A stretch of 38,962 nucleotides of DNA from a virus. The position numbers were made by a program, and so were the translations under genes. Below, one piece after another: positions 20,179 to 28,700 of this stretch (positions are counted from its first letter, which is position 1; every line of letters starts with the position of its first letter). The DNA is taken from positions 1 through 38,962 of IMG/VR virus record IMGVR_UViG_3300025828_000056. The stretch is one strand, 5' to 3'. The notes under the pieces were generated by a model, which made no database searches, was not told where the DNA came from, and saw only the letters and a list, made by a program, of their open reading frames with translations.

Positions 20179-20652
20179 ATGAAGAATAGGAGTAGAAAAA
20201 ACTTAACCAAGCCGCAAAGAGGGAGGAAGCGACGCGACCTCTCTCGCGGTTCGGTTAAGCTGAAGTCTACCCTTGAGACTTATTGCTACGACAAGCTAAA
20301 GGAGGCGAAGCTTCAGTTCGGTTACGAGTCCGAGACATTCAGTCTTGTGGACTCGTTTCGTTATCCGGGTGTATATCACAAGTCAACTAGGGGTAAGGAT
20401 GTTCTTGTTGATGCTACTAACAAAGTTGTGTTAGCAATTAGGTACACCCCTGACTTCATTAGTCATGAGCATAGGTTTATTATTGAGACAAAGGGATATG
20501 TCCCATCTCAACACACGTTTCCAATTAGATGGAAGCTATTCCTAAAGTACCTAGAGAGCAATGACATGGATGACTACATGCTATTCATCCCAAAAAACAA
20601 GAAGCAAGTTGACCAAACCGTTGAAATTATTAAACGCCACCTGAATGACTGA
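20179..20652 (+). CDS. Endonuclease I-like (T7 gp3-type) junction nuclease
   Basis: The product has 157 residues. A basic N-terminus (KPQRGRKRRDLSRGSVKL) is followed by KSTLETYCYDKLKEAKLQFG with YESE, then AIRYTPDFISHEHRFIIETK with GY, the PD-(D/E)XK core in the arrangement of T7 endonuclease I (E...YTPDF...ETKG). The glutamate in TLE, the aspartate in TPDF (about residue 93), and E-x-K (about 103-105) would bind metal. In T7 this enzyme resolves branched DNA and degrades host DNA. It follows the helicase by 8 nt and overlaps the next gene by 8 nt. Confidence 0.8.
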   Translation: MKNRSRKNLTKPQRGRKRRDLSRGSVKLKSTLETYCYDKLKEAKLQFGYESETFSLVDSFRYPGVYHKSTRGKDVLVDATNKVVLAIRYTPDFISHEHRFIIETKGYVPSQHTFPIRWKLFLKYLESNDMDDYMLFIPKNKKQVDQTVEIIKRHLND

Positions 20653-20866
20653 AGAAAAACTTAGTCAATTGTACTCCTTTGCCACTGAGGAGATTCATAG
20701 ATTGACAACGGAGCTTTACGAAAGCATCCATACAGATGATGGTAATCCACAGAAAGACTGGGACACCACTGTTGACGAAGTCAGAAAATACAAAAAGCTT
20801 TTAATCATTGAGCTTGAAGGTATTAAGACTGCACTGAAAGAGTTCAATGAGCACTGTAGAGAATGA
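20645..20866 (+). CDS. Small helical protein (73 aa)
   Basis: I do not recognise this product. It is a charged, almost fully helical protein with probable coiled-coil segments (LSQLYSFATEEIHRLTTELY; KKLLIIELEGIKTALKEFNE). It lies between two nuclease genes and overlaps both (8 and 20 nt), so it may form a complex with one of them; that is inference. Confidence 0.62.
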   Translation: MTEEKLSQLYSFATEEIHRLTTELYESIHTDDGNPQKDWDTTVDEVRKYKKLLIIELEGIKTALKEFNEHCRE

Positions 20867-21434
20867 CAAAGCGATAGGCGATGCCATCGAAAAGGCTTGG
20901 GGTCAGTTCGTGCTCAACACCTACCCTGTCTCTGAGGTAACCTTCAGTTCCGGAAATGTTCCCGGCTGGGATTTAAAGTTAACGTCTGAAGAGGGGCGGG
21001 CTAAGTTCCATGAAGTAAAGTTCGACCAGTCTTCTGCTGCCCCATGGCTGAACTACAAAGGTGAGCAGCGCAGACCAACAGGTAATCTGTTCATTGAGTA
21101 CAAGAACCCTAAGATGGGCAGGCCTAGCGGCATAATGGTGACACGTTCTGACTGGTGGATTTACATAGTCAAGCAAGCCTACGAGTTGGTCACATTACAG
21201 GACGTGAACAAGTACAAAGCAAAGGCTTACATCATTCATGCCCAGCAGCTCAAAGATTTTTTGAATGGTGAGCACAATTTAAGGTCGGTTCCTACCGTTA
21301 GGGATACAGTTAACGGAAGGGTGAATGCAGAGGGCTGGCTTTTACCCATCCACACACTGAAGTCTTCTGGAATTCTGTTCTATGAAGAGGACTTTACTTC
21401 GTATATTAGAGCCCTTTTTTCTTCCACCCTTTAA
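20847..21434 (+). CDS. PD-(D/E)XK-type endonuclease-like protein
   Basis: The 195-residue product has a nuclease-like core: NVPGWDLKLTSEEGRAKFHE and VKFDQSS give D...(20)...E-x-K, followed by TGNLFIEYKNP and MGRPSGIMVTRSDWWIYIV. This pattern of D, E-x-K, then FIE and GxPSGI is known to me from phage proteins annotated as endonucleases or restriction-like nucleases. A role in recombination, repair or host DNA breakdown is likely, but the substrate is unknown. Its end lies 10 nt before the reductase start at 21445. Confidence 0.72.
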   Translation: MSTVENDKAIGDAIEKAWGQFVLNTYPVSEVTFSSGNVPGWDLKLTSEEGRAKFHEVKFDQSSAAPWLNYKGEQRRPTGNLFIEYKNPKMGRPSGIMVTRSDWWIYIVKQAYELVTLQDVNKYKAKAYIIHAQQLKDFLNGEHNLRSVPTVRDTVNGRVNAEGWLLPIHTLKSSGILFYEEDFTSYIRALFSSTL

Positions 21435-21444
21435 ACCATTTTAC

Positions 21445-23349
21445 ATGGATAATCAGCAGTTGGTGGACTCCATTCCGTGGGGTCCAGTAGGATACGTCAC
21501 CTATAAAAGAACGTACTCACGTCAGTTAAACAGTAAGCGCAGCGAGGAATGGCCTGACACGGTAGAGCGTGTGGTCAACGCATGCAGCAAGCAGTTAAAG
21601 GTAGGCTTTACTCCTGAAGAGGAGCAGGAACTCAGAGATATTATGATGAATCTCAAGGGTACTGTAGCCGGTAGATTCCTTTGGCAGCTAGGGACAAAGA
21701 CAGTTGACCGTCTTGGCCTACCATCCCTACAGAACTGCGCCTTTGTTGTTGTTGATTCCCCAATCCGTCCGTTCACATGGGCATTCGAAATGCTTATGCT
21801 TGGGAGTGGCGTTGGATTCAATATCCAAAGAGAGAATGTTTATCAACTCCCGAAGGTTAAAAAGAAAAAGATTAAATTAGTTAGGAACGATGAAAACGAT
21901 GCAGACTTTATCGTACCTGACTCAAGAGAAGGATGGGTTGAATTGCTTAAGCGAACACTCGAAGCCAGCTTTGAAACTGGTGAGGGATTTAGCTTCGCTA
22001 CTCACCTCGTCAGACCAGCTGGAGCTCCTATCAAAGGTTTTGGCGGAACGGCAAGCGGGGCGGAAGACCTAGTCAAAGGAATCATGAGCATCAATGAGGT
22101 GCTCAACGGAAGAGCAGGTCAGAGATTAAGACCCGTTGATTGTCTTGACATCATGAACATCATCGGAAGCATTGTTGTTGCCGGTAACGTAAGACGCTCA
22201 GCACAGATTGCATTAGGTGACCACGATGATATCGAGTACCTGCGTGCAAAGCGTTGGGACTTGGGCAGTATTCCCAACTGGAGAGCGATGTCAAACAACA
22301 GTGTAGTCTGTGATGATGTCGGTATGTTACCAGATGAATTCTGGGAAGGATACAAAGGCAATGGCGAGCCTTACGGTCTGATTAATCTAGAGTCGTCTCG
22401 CAGGATGGGACGAACAGGAGAAACCCAGTACCCCGACCCAGACGTGCAAGGATACAACCCTTGTGCTGAGCAATCACTTGCGAACTTTGAGACTTGCTGC
22501 TTGGCTGAAATCTATCTGCCGAATATTGAATCAAAGGAAGAACTATTAAAGGTTGCAAAGTATCTTTATAGAATCAATAAGCATAGCTTGGCAATCAAGT
22601 GTGCGGTTAAAGAAACTGAGGACATCGTTCACAGAAACATGCGAATGGGAATCGGGGTGACTGGATATCTACAGGCTACCGAAGAACAAAGAAGCTGGCT
22701 CGGTGAGGTGTACTCAAAACTCAGAGAATTCGATGTCGAGTATTCAAGAACTAGAGGATTTCCAGAATCAATTAAGCTCACGACGGTCAAGCCCAGTGGC
22801 ACGCTGTCTCTACTTGCTGGTGTTACACCGGGAGCTCACCCCGGATATTCAGAATACTTCATTAGACGAATTAGAATGGCTTCAGGTAGTGACCTTGTAC
22901 AAGCTTGCAGGGACAGAGGCTATCGCATAGAGTATGTCAAGAATTTTGATGGCACTGAAGACCACGGGACAGTTGTTGTAGAGTTCCCTTGCAAATTCCC
23001 AGAGGGTACTATGTACGCAAAGGACATGACTGCTATCGACCAGCTCAAAGTGATTAAGCGCCTTCAGCAAGAGTGGAGCGACAACAGCGTATCTGTTACT
23101 ATCTACTACAGAAAAGAGGAGCTCGATGATATCAAGTCTTGGCTAGCGCTGGACTACTTCAACATGAAGTCAGTTAGTTTCCTGCTCCACAATGAGCATG
23201 GGTTTGCTCAGGCTCCGTTCGAGGAGATTACAAAAGAGTTATACGATGAGATGTCATCAAAGGTTACACCAATCACCAACCTAGGTGTGCTTGACATGGC
23301 CGACATTGACATTCAAGATTGTGACACCGGAGCATGCCCAGTACGATGA
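21445..23349 (+). CDS. nrdJ: Adenosylcobalamin-dependent (class II) ribonucleotide reductase
   Basis: The enzyme reduces ribonucleotides to deoxyribonucleotides using a B12-derived radical, supplying DNA precursors in the infected cell. The start at 21445 is preferred over 21382 because the longer form would overlap the nuclease gene. The 634-residue product has the cysteines of the monomeric Lactobacillus-type enzyme: SLQNCAF (first redox Cys), YNPCAEQSL (radical Cys), FETCCLAEIYLP (second redox Cys, with the NPC-to-ETC spacing of 11), and a C-terminal CDTGACPVR with C-x4-C for thioredoxin exchange. It is somewhat shorter than the roughly 740-residue Lactobacillus protein. The loop TVKPSGTLSLLAGVTPGAHP is also typical. 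Confidence 0.92.
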   Translation: MDNQQLVDSIPWGPVGYVTYKRTYSRQLNSKRSEEWPDTVERVVNACSKQLKVGFTPEEEQELRDIMMNLKGTVAGRFLWQLGTKTVDRLGLPSLQNCAFVVVDSPIRPFTWAFEMLMLGSGVGFNIQRENVYQLPKVKKKKIKLVRNDENDADFIVPDSREGWVELLKRTLEASFETGEGFSFATHLVRPAGAPIKGFGGTASGAEDLVKGIMSINEVLNGRAGQRLRPVDCLDIMNIIGSIVVAGNVRRSAQIALGDHDDIEYLRAKRWDLGSIPNWRAMSNNSVVCDDVGMLPDEFWEGYKGNGEPYGLINLESSRRMGRTGETQYPDPDVQGYNPCAEQSLANFETCCLAEIYLPNIESKEELLKVAKYLYRINKHSLAIKCAVKETEDIVHRNMRMGIGVTGYLQATEEQRSWLGEVYSKLREFDVEYSRTRGFPESIKLTTVKPSGTLSLLAGVTPGAHPGYSEYFIRRIRMASGSDLVQACRDRGYRIEYVKNFDGTEDHGTVVVEFPCKFPEGTMYAKDMTAIDQLKVIKRLQQEWSDNSVSVTIYYRKEELDDIKSWLALDYFNMKSVSFLLHNEHGFAQAPFEEITKELYDEMSSKVTPITNLGVLDMADIDIQDCDTGACPVR

Positions 23350-23639
23350 ACAGGAAACCAAGCAAAGAGTTTGTTGCCAATATGAAAATGTTCCGACTGG
23401 AGCAGATTATGCAAGCCCTCGTGGACGAGGAGGCTCTGTTGGCAGACGGGTTTGAAGAAGCATTATTAGGCCACACCCAAGGCATGAATGTTGTAGCTGT
23501 TTATGACTACGACATGTGTGTACATGTTCTAATGGAGAGGGATGGAATGACGTGCGAAGAGGCCATCGAGTTCATGGACTTCAATGTTACTGGGTCATAC
23601 GTGGGAGAGAAGACACCAATCTTTATCTCTCTGATATGA
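23346..23639 (+). CDS. Conserved small protein after the reductase (97 aa)
   Basis: The start at 23346 overlaps the reductase stop (ATGA). The product matches a short phage family I recall with the pattern DGFEEAxxG...AVYDxxxCIxxLMxRDGMxYEEAxExxEFNVxGxxVGExTPIF; here it reads DGFEEALLGHTQGMNVVAVY, then HVLMERDGMTCEEAIEFMDF and VGEKTPIFISLI. Function is unknown to me. It is the last gene of the rightward region and is followed by two terminators. Confidence 0.76.
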   Translation: MNRKPSKEFVANMKMFRLEQIMQALVDEEALLADGFEEALLGHTQGMNVVAVYDYDMCVHVLMERDGMTCEEAIEFMDFNVTGSYVGEKTPIFISLI

Positions 23640-23654
23640 AACGAATGTCTTGTT

Positions 23655-23680
23655 GCTGGGTGAGCCAGCTTTATTATCTT
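23655..23680 (+). terminator. Rho-independent terminator (first of two)
   Basis: GCTGG (23655-23659), loop GTGAG, CCAGC (23665-23669), then TTTATTATCTT. It lies 15 nt after the last rightward stop, at the convergence with the late leftward unit. The stem is short, so this one is probably leaky. Confidence 0.6.
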
Positions 23681-24843
23681 GGTACTGTTACACCGGCTTG
23701 ATGCAGGAGTTTCATTACCTTACGGAGACCCTCGCCCCTCAAGGCGGGGGTTTCTTCTTCCCTGTAAAATGGGTCTAGCTCTGCACTGGCGCATACCGTC
23801 CCCCAGTACTGAAGCACTTGCTGGAAGTCTGTCACTGTGAAATACCCATCTCCATTCACATCTCCTTGCTCCCAGTCCAACTCTCCCCAATGCTCCATCA
23901 TGAGCAACAAGTCATTCGTACCCACAACAAAGTCACCACTTACGTCTCCGTAACACACGGGGTCTTCAGTTGGGTCGGTTAGGCCGGGCCGAAATACAGG
24001 CAGCACAGCGTGGGCACGCTGTATCTGACCGGGAGTAAAGTTTGTTCTACATGAATCCACATAATAGTCCATGTGATTGTTGGGTGTGTAGTCGTATAGT
24101 CCCGGTGGGCATATCGGATTCTCGCAACTCCAGTTCACCTTCGTTGGAGGGGTGTCGCATACGCCGTCGCCAGTTTCTTCACATGGTCCAAGGTCTTGGC
24201 CGCAATATTCCACGTCATTAAACACATGGTGCAGCCCAACGTAATGACCTACCTCGTGTATGAATGTCTTGTTCTCCATCCGTGTAGGCAGGGTAAGCTG
24301 TTCTCCAAACCTCCCGAACACATTTGTTCTGACCCAAACCCCCTCCATGTCTGTTGCCGCCGTGTAAGACAGCCATGCAAATCCAAGTATTCCAGAGCAG
24401 AACTGCGGGAAGATGTGTACGTTCATGTATTGAGTTCTATCCCAAACGATAGGAGATATGTACTCGTTCATTTGATACCAGCCAAATCCACTGTAGGGGA
24501 CACAAGTGTAGTAAGGTTGTAGTAGTTGCGGGGCTGTCTCCCACTCATCAAAGTCGTGGTACTCAATTGCCGCGAGTGAGAAGTTTATCATCACCTCCTC
24601 AAACTCTTCAATGAGGTGGTCATGCGCATCATAGATTACGTCCTCTGAAACATAGCTATCGGGGAAGCTGTCCGTGTGGTGTACGTGAACTACGTAGTTT
24701 ATAGTCTTCCAGAATACTGGGTTGTCATCAAACAATCCCATCGCTAAAACTACTGGTTGCTCATTACCGAAAACAGCACACGAGTCTTGAGCCGACACAT
24801 TAAATGTGATGGTTGCAATAACCAAGGCAATCAGCTGCCTCAT
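23674..24843 (-). CDS. Exported M43 (pappalysin-like) metalloprotease with dockerin-like repeats
   Basis: The product has 389 residues. MRQLIALVIATITFNVSAQ is a signal peptide. The catalytic part holds FIHEVGHYVGLHHVF (zinc motif HExxHxxGxxH, His196/His200/His206), then GDGVCDTPPT and NNHMDYYVDSCRTNFTPGQI, the Met-turn region of M43 peptidases, with several cysteines for disulfides. Residues about 298-350 hold two dockerin-type, EF-hand-like repeats (YGDVSGDFVVGTNDLLLMME; GDVNGDGYFTVTDFQQVLQY), which bind calcium and in cellulosomes mediate attachment. It lies last in the late unit after holin-like and DUF5675-type genes (ATGA overlap with the holin-like stop). It may attack host-surface proteins or polymers at lysis. 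Phage origin of such a protease is unusual. Confidence 0.82.
   Translation of the reverse strand: MRQLIALVIATITFNVSAQDSCAVFGNEQPVVLAMGLFDDNPVFWKTINYVVHVHHTDSFPDSYVSEDVIYDAHDHLIEEFEEVMINFSLAAIEYHDFDEWETAPQLLQPYYTCVPYSGFGWYQMNEYISPIVWDRTQYMNVHIFPQFCSGILGFAWLSYTAATDMEGVWVRTNVFGRFGEQLTLPTRMENKTFIHEVGHYVGLHHVFNDVEYCGQDLGPCEETGDGVCDTPPTKVNWSCENPICPPGLYDYTPNNHMDYYVDSCRTNFTPGQIQRAHAVLPVFRPGLTDPTEDPVCYGDVSGDFVVGTNDLLLMMEHWGELDWEQGDVNGDGYFTVTDFQQVLQYWGTVCASAELDPFYREEETPALRGEGLRKVMKLLHQAGVTVPR
23729..23760 (+). terminator. Rho-independent terminator inside the protease gene (second of two)
   Basis: CCCTCGCC (23729-23736), loop CCTCAA, GGCGGGGG (23743-23750), then TTTCTTCTTC: an 8-bp stem with one T-G pair. 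It acts on rightward transcripts although it lies within the C-terminal codons of the leftward metalloprotease. Together with the first terminator it would shield the late genes from antisense transcription. Confidence 0.65.
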
Positions 24844-25274
24844 TTCTTTGATTTTTCAATGGTGCGACCAGCGAAGTACGCTCCGAATGAGGTAAGCATA
24901 AGCACCTGAAGCAAATCAATATAGCTGTCCTTCACGTTAAACGGCCACTCATCTAGACTATCGAACACCATGGTCAGGCAGAACATAACCATAAGTGTGA
25001 TTAATGTCACAGGCCTGATGAGCTTGGCAAGCTTGACATCACTATTCATGTCTGCCTTCCATCGCTCAGTAACGTTGTTCTGGTAGGCAATCTCTGCATC
25101 TACCCTAGCCTTAGCTTCTTCCGGTGAGATACCGGGCTCCTTGTCTAGTAAATTCTTTACAATGCCTAGCGCTCCCTTATCTGGCAACAAATCGCCAACC
25201 GTATCCAAGACTCCGGGGGCTTTTTCTTTTAGCCATTGGCCAAGACCAGTGTCCTTAATCTTCTTCTGTTCCAT
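24840..25274 (-). CDS. 3TM-type holin-like protein
   Basis: The product has 144 residues. The N-terminal part is soluble and charged (KIKDTGLGQWLKEKAPGVLD), followed by YQNNVTERWKADMNSDVKLA, a pattern (NVT.RW.AD...D..L.K.IRP) typical of the 3TM phage holin group. Membrane segments follow: PVTLITLMVMFCLTMVFDSL and YIDLLQVLMLTSFGAYFAG. Holins form lesions in the inner membrane to release lytic enzymes at a set time. The gene is coupled on both sides: 20-nt overlap with the DUF5675-type gene and ATGA with the metalloprotease. Confidence 0.82.
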   Translation of the reverse strand: MEQKKIKDTGLGQWLKEKAPGVLDTVGDLLPDKGALGIVKNLLDKEPGISPEEAKARVDAEIAYQNNVTERWKADMNSDVKLAKLIRPVTLITLMVMFCLTMVFDSLDEWPFNVKDSYIDLLQVLMLTSFGAYFAGRTIEKSKK

Positions 25275-25734
25275 CGTAATCTATGTATGTAATTGTAACC
25301 TCGTCACCACAGTCGAGCGCTTCTGAAATTGTTTTATATATCCTTTTGTATGCATTGACTGAGCTACCAACGAACCCATCTGATTGAATGTTTTCCGTTT
25401 GTGTGTCTCCTACAAGTAGGCATCCACTTGTGTCATCATCATCGTTGCCTGCATGGATTAAGATGTATTCAAAGTTGGGCACGTTTCTAACCCATAGCAT
25501 TCCCTTATGCGTGTCTGGAAATCTTTTCGAGTACTTAGAATGAAACCCACCTACAGTGCGAAATGTAATGTCGTATGTGCCAGCTGGTATTCTGGTTTCA
25601 TGCATTACCTTTTTCTCTCTGTACTCATCCTCTAAGGTGTAGCACATAAACTTGCGGTCACCATCCGTGATATCAAAAAGCAGTCCGAGCGTGCTGTCCT
25701 TCTGACTGCTAAATCTAAGTACTTCTAATCTCAT
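25255..25734 (-). CDS. DUF5675-type protein of the lysis region
   Basis: The product has 159 residues. The pattern IPAGTYDITFRTVGGFHSKY, then KGMLWVRNVPNFEYILIHAG and DDDTSGCLLVGDTQTEN is the hallmark of DUF5675 proteins. The conserved His in ILIHAGN and the Cys in GCLLVG have the spacing seen in L,D-transpeptidase-like folds, so action on the peptidoglycan is plausible; the reaction is not established to my knowledge. There is no signal peptide. Position next to the holin-like gene supports a role in lysis. It overlaps the giant gene by 4 nt. Confidence 0.82.
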   Translation of the reverse strand: MRLEVLRFSSQKDSTLGLLFDITDGDRKFMCYTLEDEYREKKVMHETRIPAGTYDITFRTVGGFHSKYSKRFPDTHKGMLWVRNVPNFEYILIHAGNDDDDTSGCLLVGDTQTENIQSDGFVGSSVNAYKRIYKTISEALDCGDEVTITYIDYDGTEED

Positions 25735-28700
25735 TCTTCTTTCGATTCAATGTATTGACCCTCAGTGTAAAACGCAGGCCTAACAAGAGCAAGATACATA
25801 TCAGTGTAAGTCTTGAATTCAATGTATTCTTCTGGGCTCATAGTCTGTCTCTTACTTCTCATGAATGCGTAGTAATCCCTTGCGTTCTTGAGTTGCATTG
25901 GAAGCTTGCGCACCTCCCTGATATACTTTCTGTGCTGGTCTGGATACTGTTCCTCCATGTTCTTCTCAGCAACAATCGGCTTGATGCTTGACTTGAATGA
26001 GTTGACTGCTCGAACTTTATCGAATGGGTTGTCAGCTTTCGCTGCGATTTCTCTCAGCCTGTCCTCACCTTCGCCCTCGCCTAGTGTTCTTCCATACTTC
26101 TCTGCAATTGATTCATACGCAGCTAATGCCTCTTCGTTAGACAGTCTTCTGTCTTTAGGTAGGTTGTCCATATCCCTGACCAGTACATCAATCTCTTTAC
26201 TGGACAAGCCTGCAACCTGACCTGCAGTCAAGAAAATCTTGAGGTAGTAATGCATCATCATAGCCTCCTTGTCCTCTGGCCTTACGTAAAACTCCGTCCC
26301 TGTACTACTAACAACTTTGTTTTCAGGCATGGACAGATTATGGATTGTAGTTCTGGCATCATCAATGAAGTCCCCGTATGGCCCCATGAATCTGAGTAAG
26401 CCTTGCGTTGCATCCTTTGGTGCCCCCTTGTAATACAGTGGCACACCTTTATTTAACCTAGTCCACCTTTCATACCCGTCATCATCACCAAGATTAAAGT
26501 CACCTTCCCTCATTACATCTGTTGGGTACCATAGATATCTATTTAATGTTGATTGAATCTGCTTGTCAAAGACTCCAAGCGGTGGAAGCGGCTGGGCATC
26601 GACAATTACCTGTGTTGCAATTTGCCTCCACGCATTGTCCTTTGGAAGTTCATCTTCATCGTCACCTCTAAGCATCGCCGAAATTGCCGGAATCAAAACC
26701 TTACCCACATACGAGAACAGTGTAAGCTCCGCAGCGTGGCCAAGCATAGCTATGCTACCTTCCTTCTTGGCTTGCGCATCACCATACAATATGCGCATGA
26801 AGTCAGATGAAATGCTACGCTTTTTGTTCACGGCAAACCTAGAGAATGGGAGTAGGACATTCTGCGCCAAATAAGTGACAACTGCTTTTGACCCTTTCTC
26901 TTGCTGGTACAAGTCAGCAGCCTCTCTCGGTGTTGATGCGGCTTGGTCTTTATTAACCATCATATCTGCATAACTCAGCGCAATCTCATTTGGGTTTGCC
27001 GCCTCAGCATCCCAGTCAATTTCATCGAAGCTTTCGATAGCTCCTTCTGTCATCAAGGCATCGCCATAGAACGTAAACCAAGAGGCAACAGCAGCTACCT
27101 TATCGGTACCCTTCAAGTTCTTTAGGCTGATGTCGCTGAGCTTTCTTACAATCTCCTGCAGCTTGCCTTCATCCAAGCTCATTCTTCCGGTGTATGGGTC
27201 AATGTTGCCTGCCTCGTAATCCCTCTGGAATACAGGTGAGTTCTGCAACAACTTATACCTACCATCATCCAATGCTAACTTGCTGTCCTCTCTGGCTAAA
27301 GTTCTTAATGAGAACACAGCCATTTCGGATACAGTTTTAATCAGGTACGGAATTGATTGAATCGGATTATTTGTTTGGAACATAACCGACGTAAGAACTG
27401 TACTCTGTTTGAGGGTCTGAATTCCAAAGCTTCCAAAAGCTTTTACGATTACCGCATTCCTTAAAAGGTTTACTGGGTTCATGAACTTAACTCCTCTGAC
27501 CCTGAATGTAGGCTGGAATACTGGCGGAACTTTTCCCGTGTCCTGCTGAACATACAACATCATCTTTCTTTCAAGCTCCTTCCTAGCCTTAGCGTCCACA
27601 ATAAAGTTTTTCATTGCGTCGCTGTTCATAACGTAGTTCGCAGCAACCACATCACCAACGGTGTTAGACAATATGATGTTGTCCCTTAGCGTTCTCTCAT
27701 TAATTGAAAGGAAGTCAAGTCCAATTCGATTCTTTCCCTTGAGAGAGCGAGGGTTTCTTTCGAATGAACTACCAGCAACTTTTTTTGTATGAGATAGAGA
27801 TGAGCTAGCTAACGCTTCACTAATGGATACCCTCATCCGAATCAAATCATCTACGTTTCTAGCTCCGGTCTCTGGGATTACCTCGAACGCAGTGTAGTTA
27901 TCTTCTAGTTCTAGCTCCTTCCCAAGATATCTTTCCACGTAATTTCTAAACTGAGGCATGAGGCTGCTGTGGATGTCAGACATATAGTCAACCAGCCCAG
28001 TAATGTCAGACCTTTCCGACTCAACCCTTTGAATCATTTCAGGTAATGTTTCGGCTGCACCGAACAGGTAATTGAACGCATCTTCAAACTCATCAATCTC
28101 ATTCTGCTCAAAAGTCTTTTGCTCTACGTAGTAGTCGATACTTCTTCGCATAGCATTCCTTAGCTCGATATACCAAGCAGCTTCAGCACCTCCTTTCTCT
28201 CCTTCGAATTTGGGCAATTGCCTAGCCATAGAATACATCTGAGCAATAGCTCTGTCAGCCCTTGTCTTCACACTGCCGCCTTCACTTTCTATCCTGTCAA
28301 TCTCAGACTCAAGCATCTCCACTATCTGAGTATGAATGAAGTCAGCCTTAGCAAAGTTTGTAGTCATGGCGGACAAGCCGAAAGCAACTCTGAGTTTTGC
28401 AGTTGTAATCCTGTCGGCTGGAATTAAGTTCTGGATATAGGAATTGATAGTATCCAGTGGCCCCGACAATACACCAGACCTAGACTTTAAGTTCTTAGAC
28501 CGAACTAGTTTTGAAAGCGCGTTCGGCATGTCAATGTTTCCCTTGACTAGGGCGTGCATGTAACCGATACCATAAACCGAATCGTTTACAACGTAGTCGT
28601 CAAGCCGGTAATCAAGATTGATGATGTGATGCCGCTTAAGCTTTTGCAATCTGAGCGCAAGCTTATTCACGTCGAACTCCCCTTCGTTATACAAGCCTAG

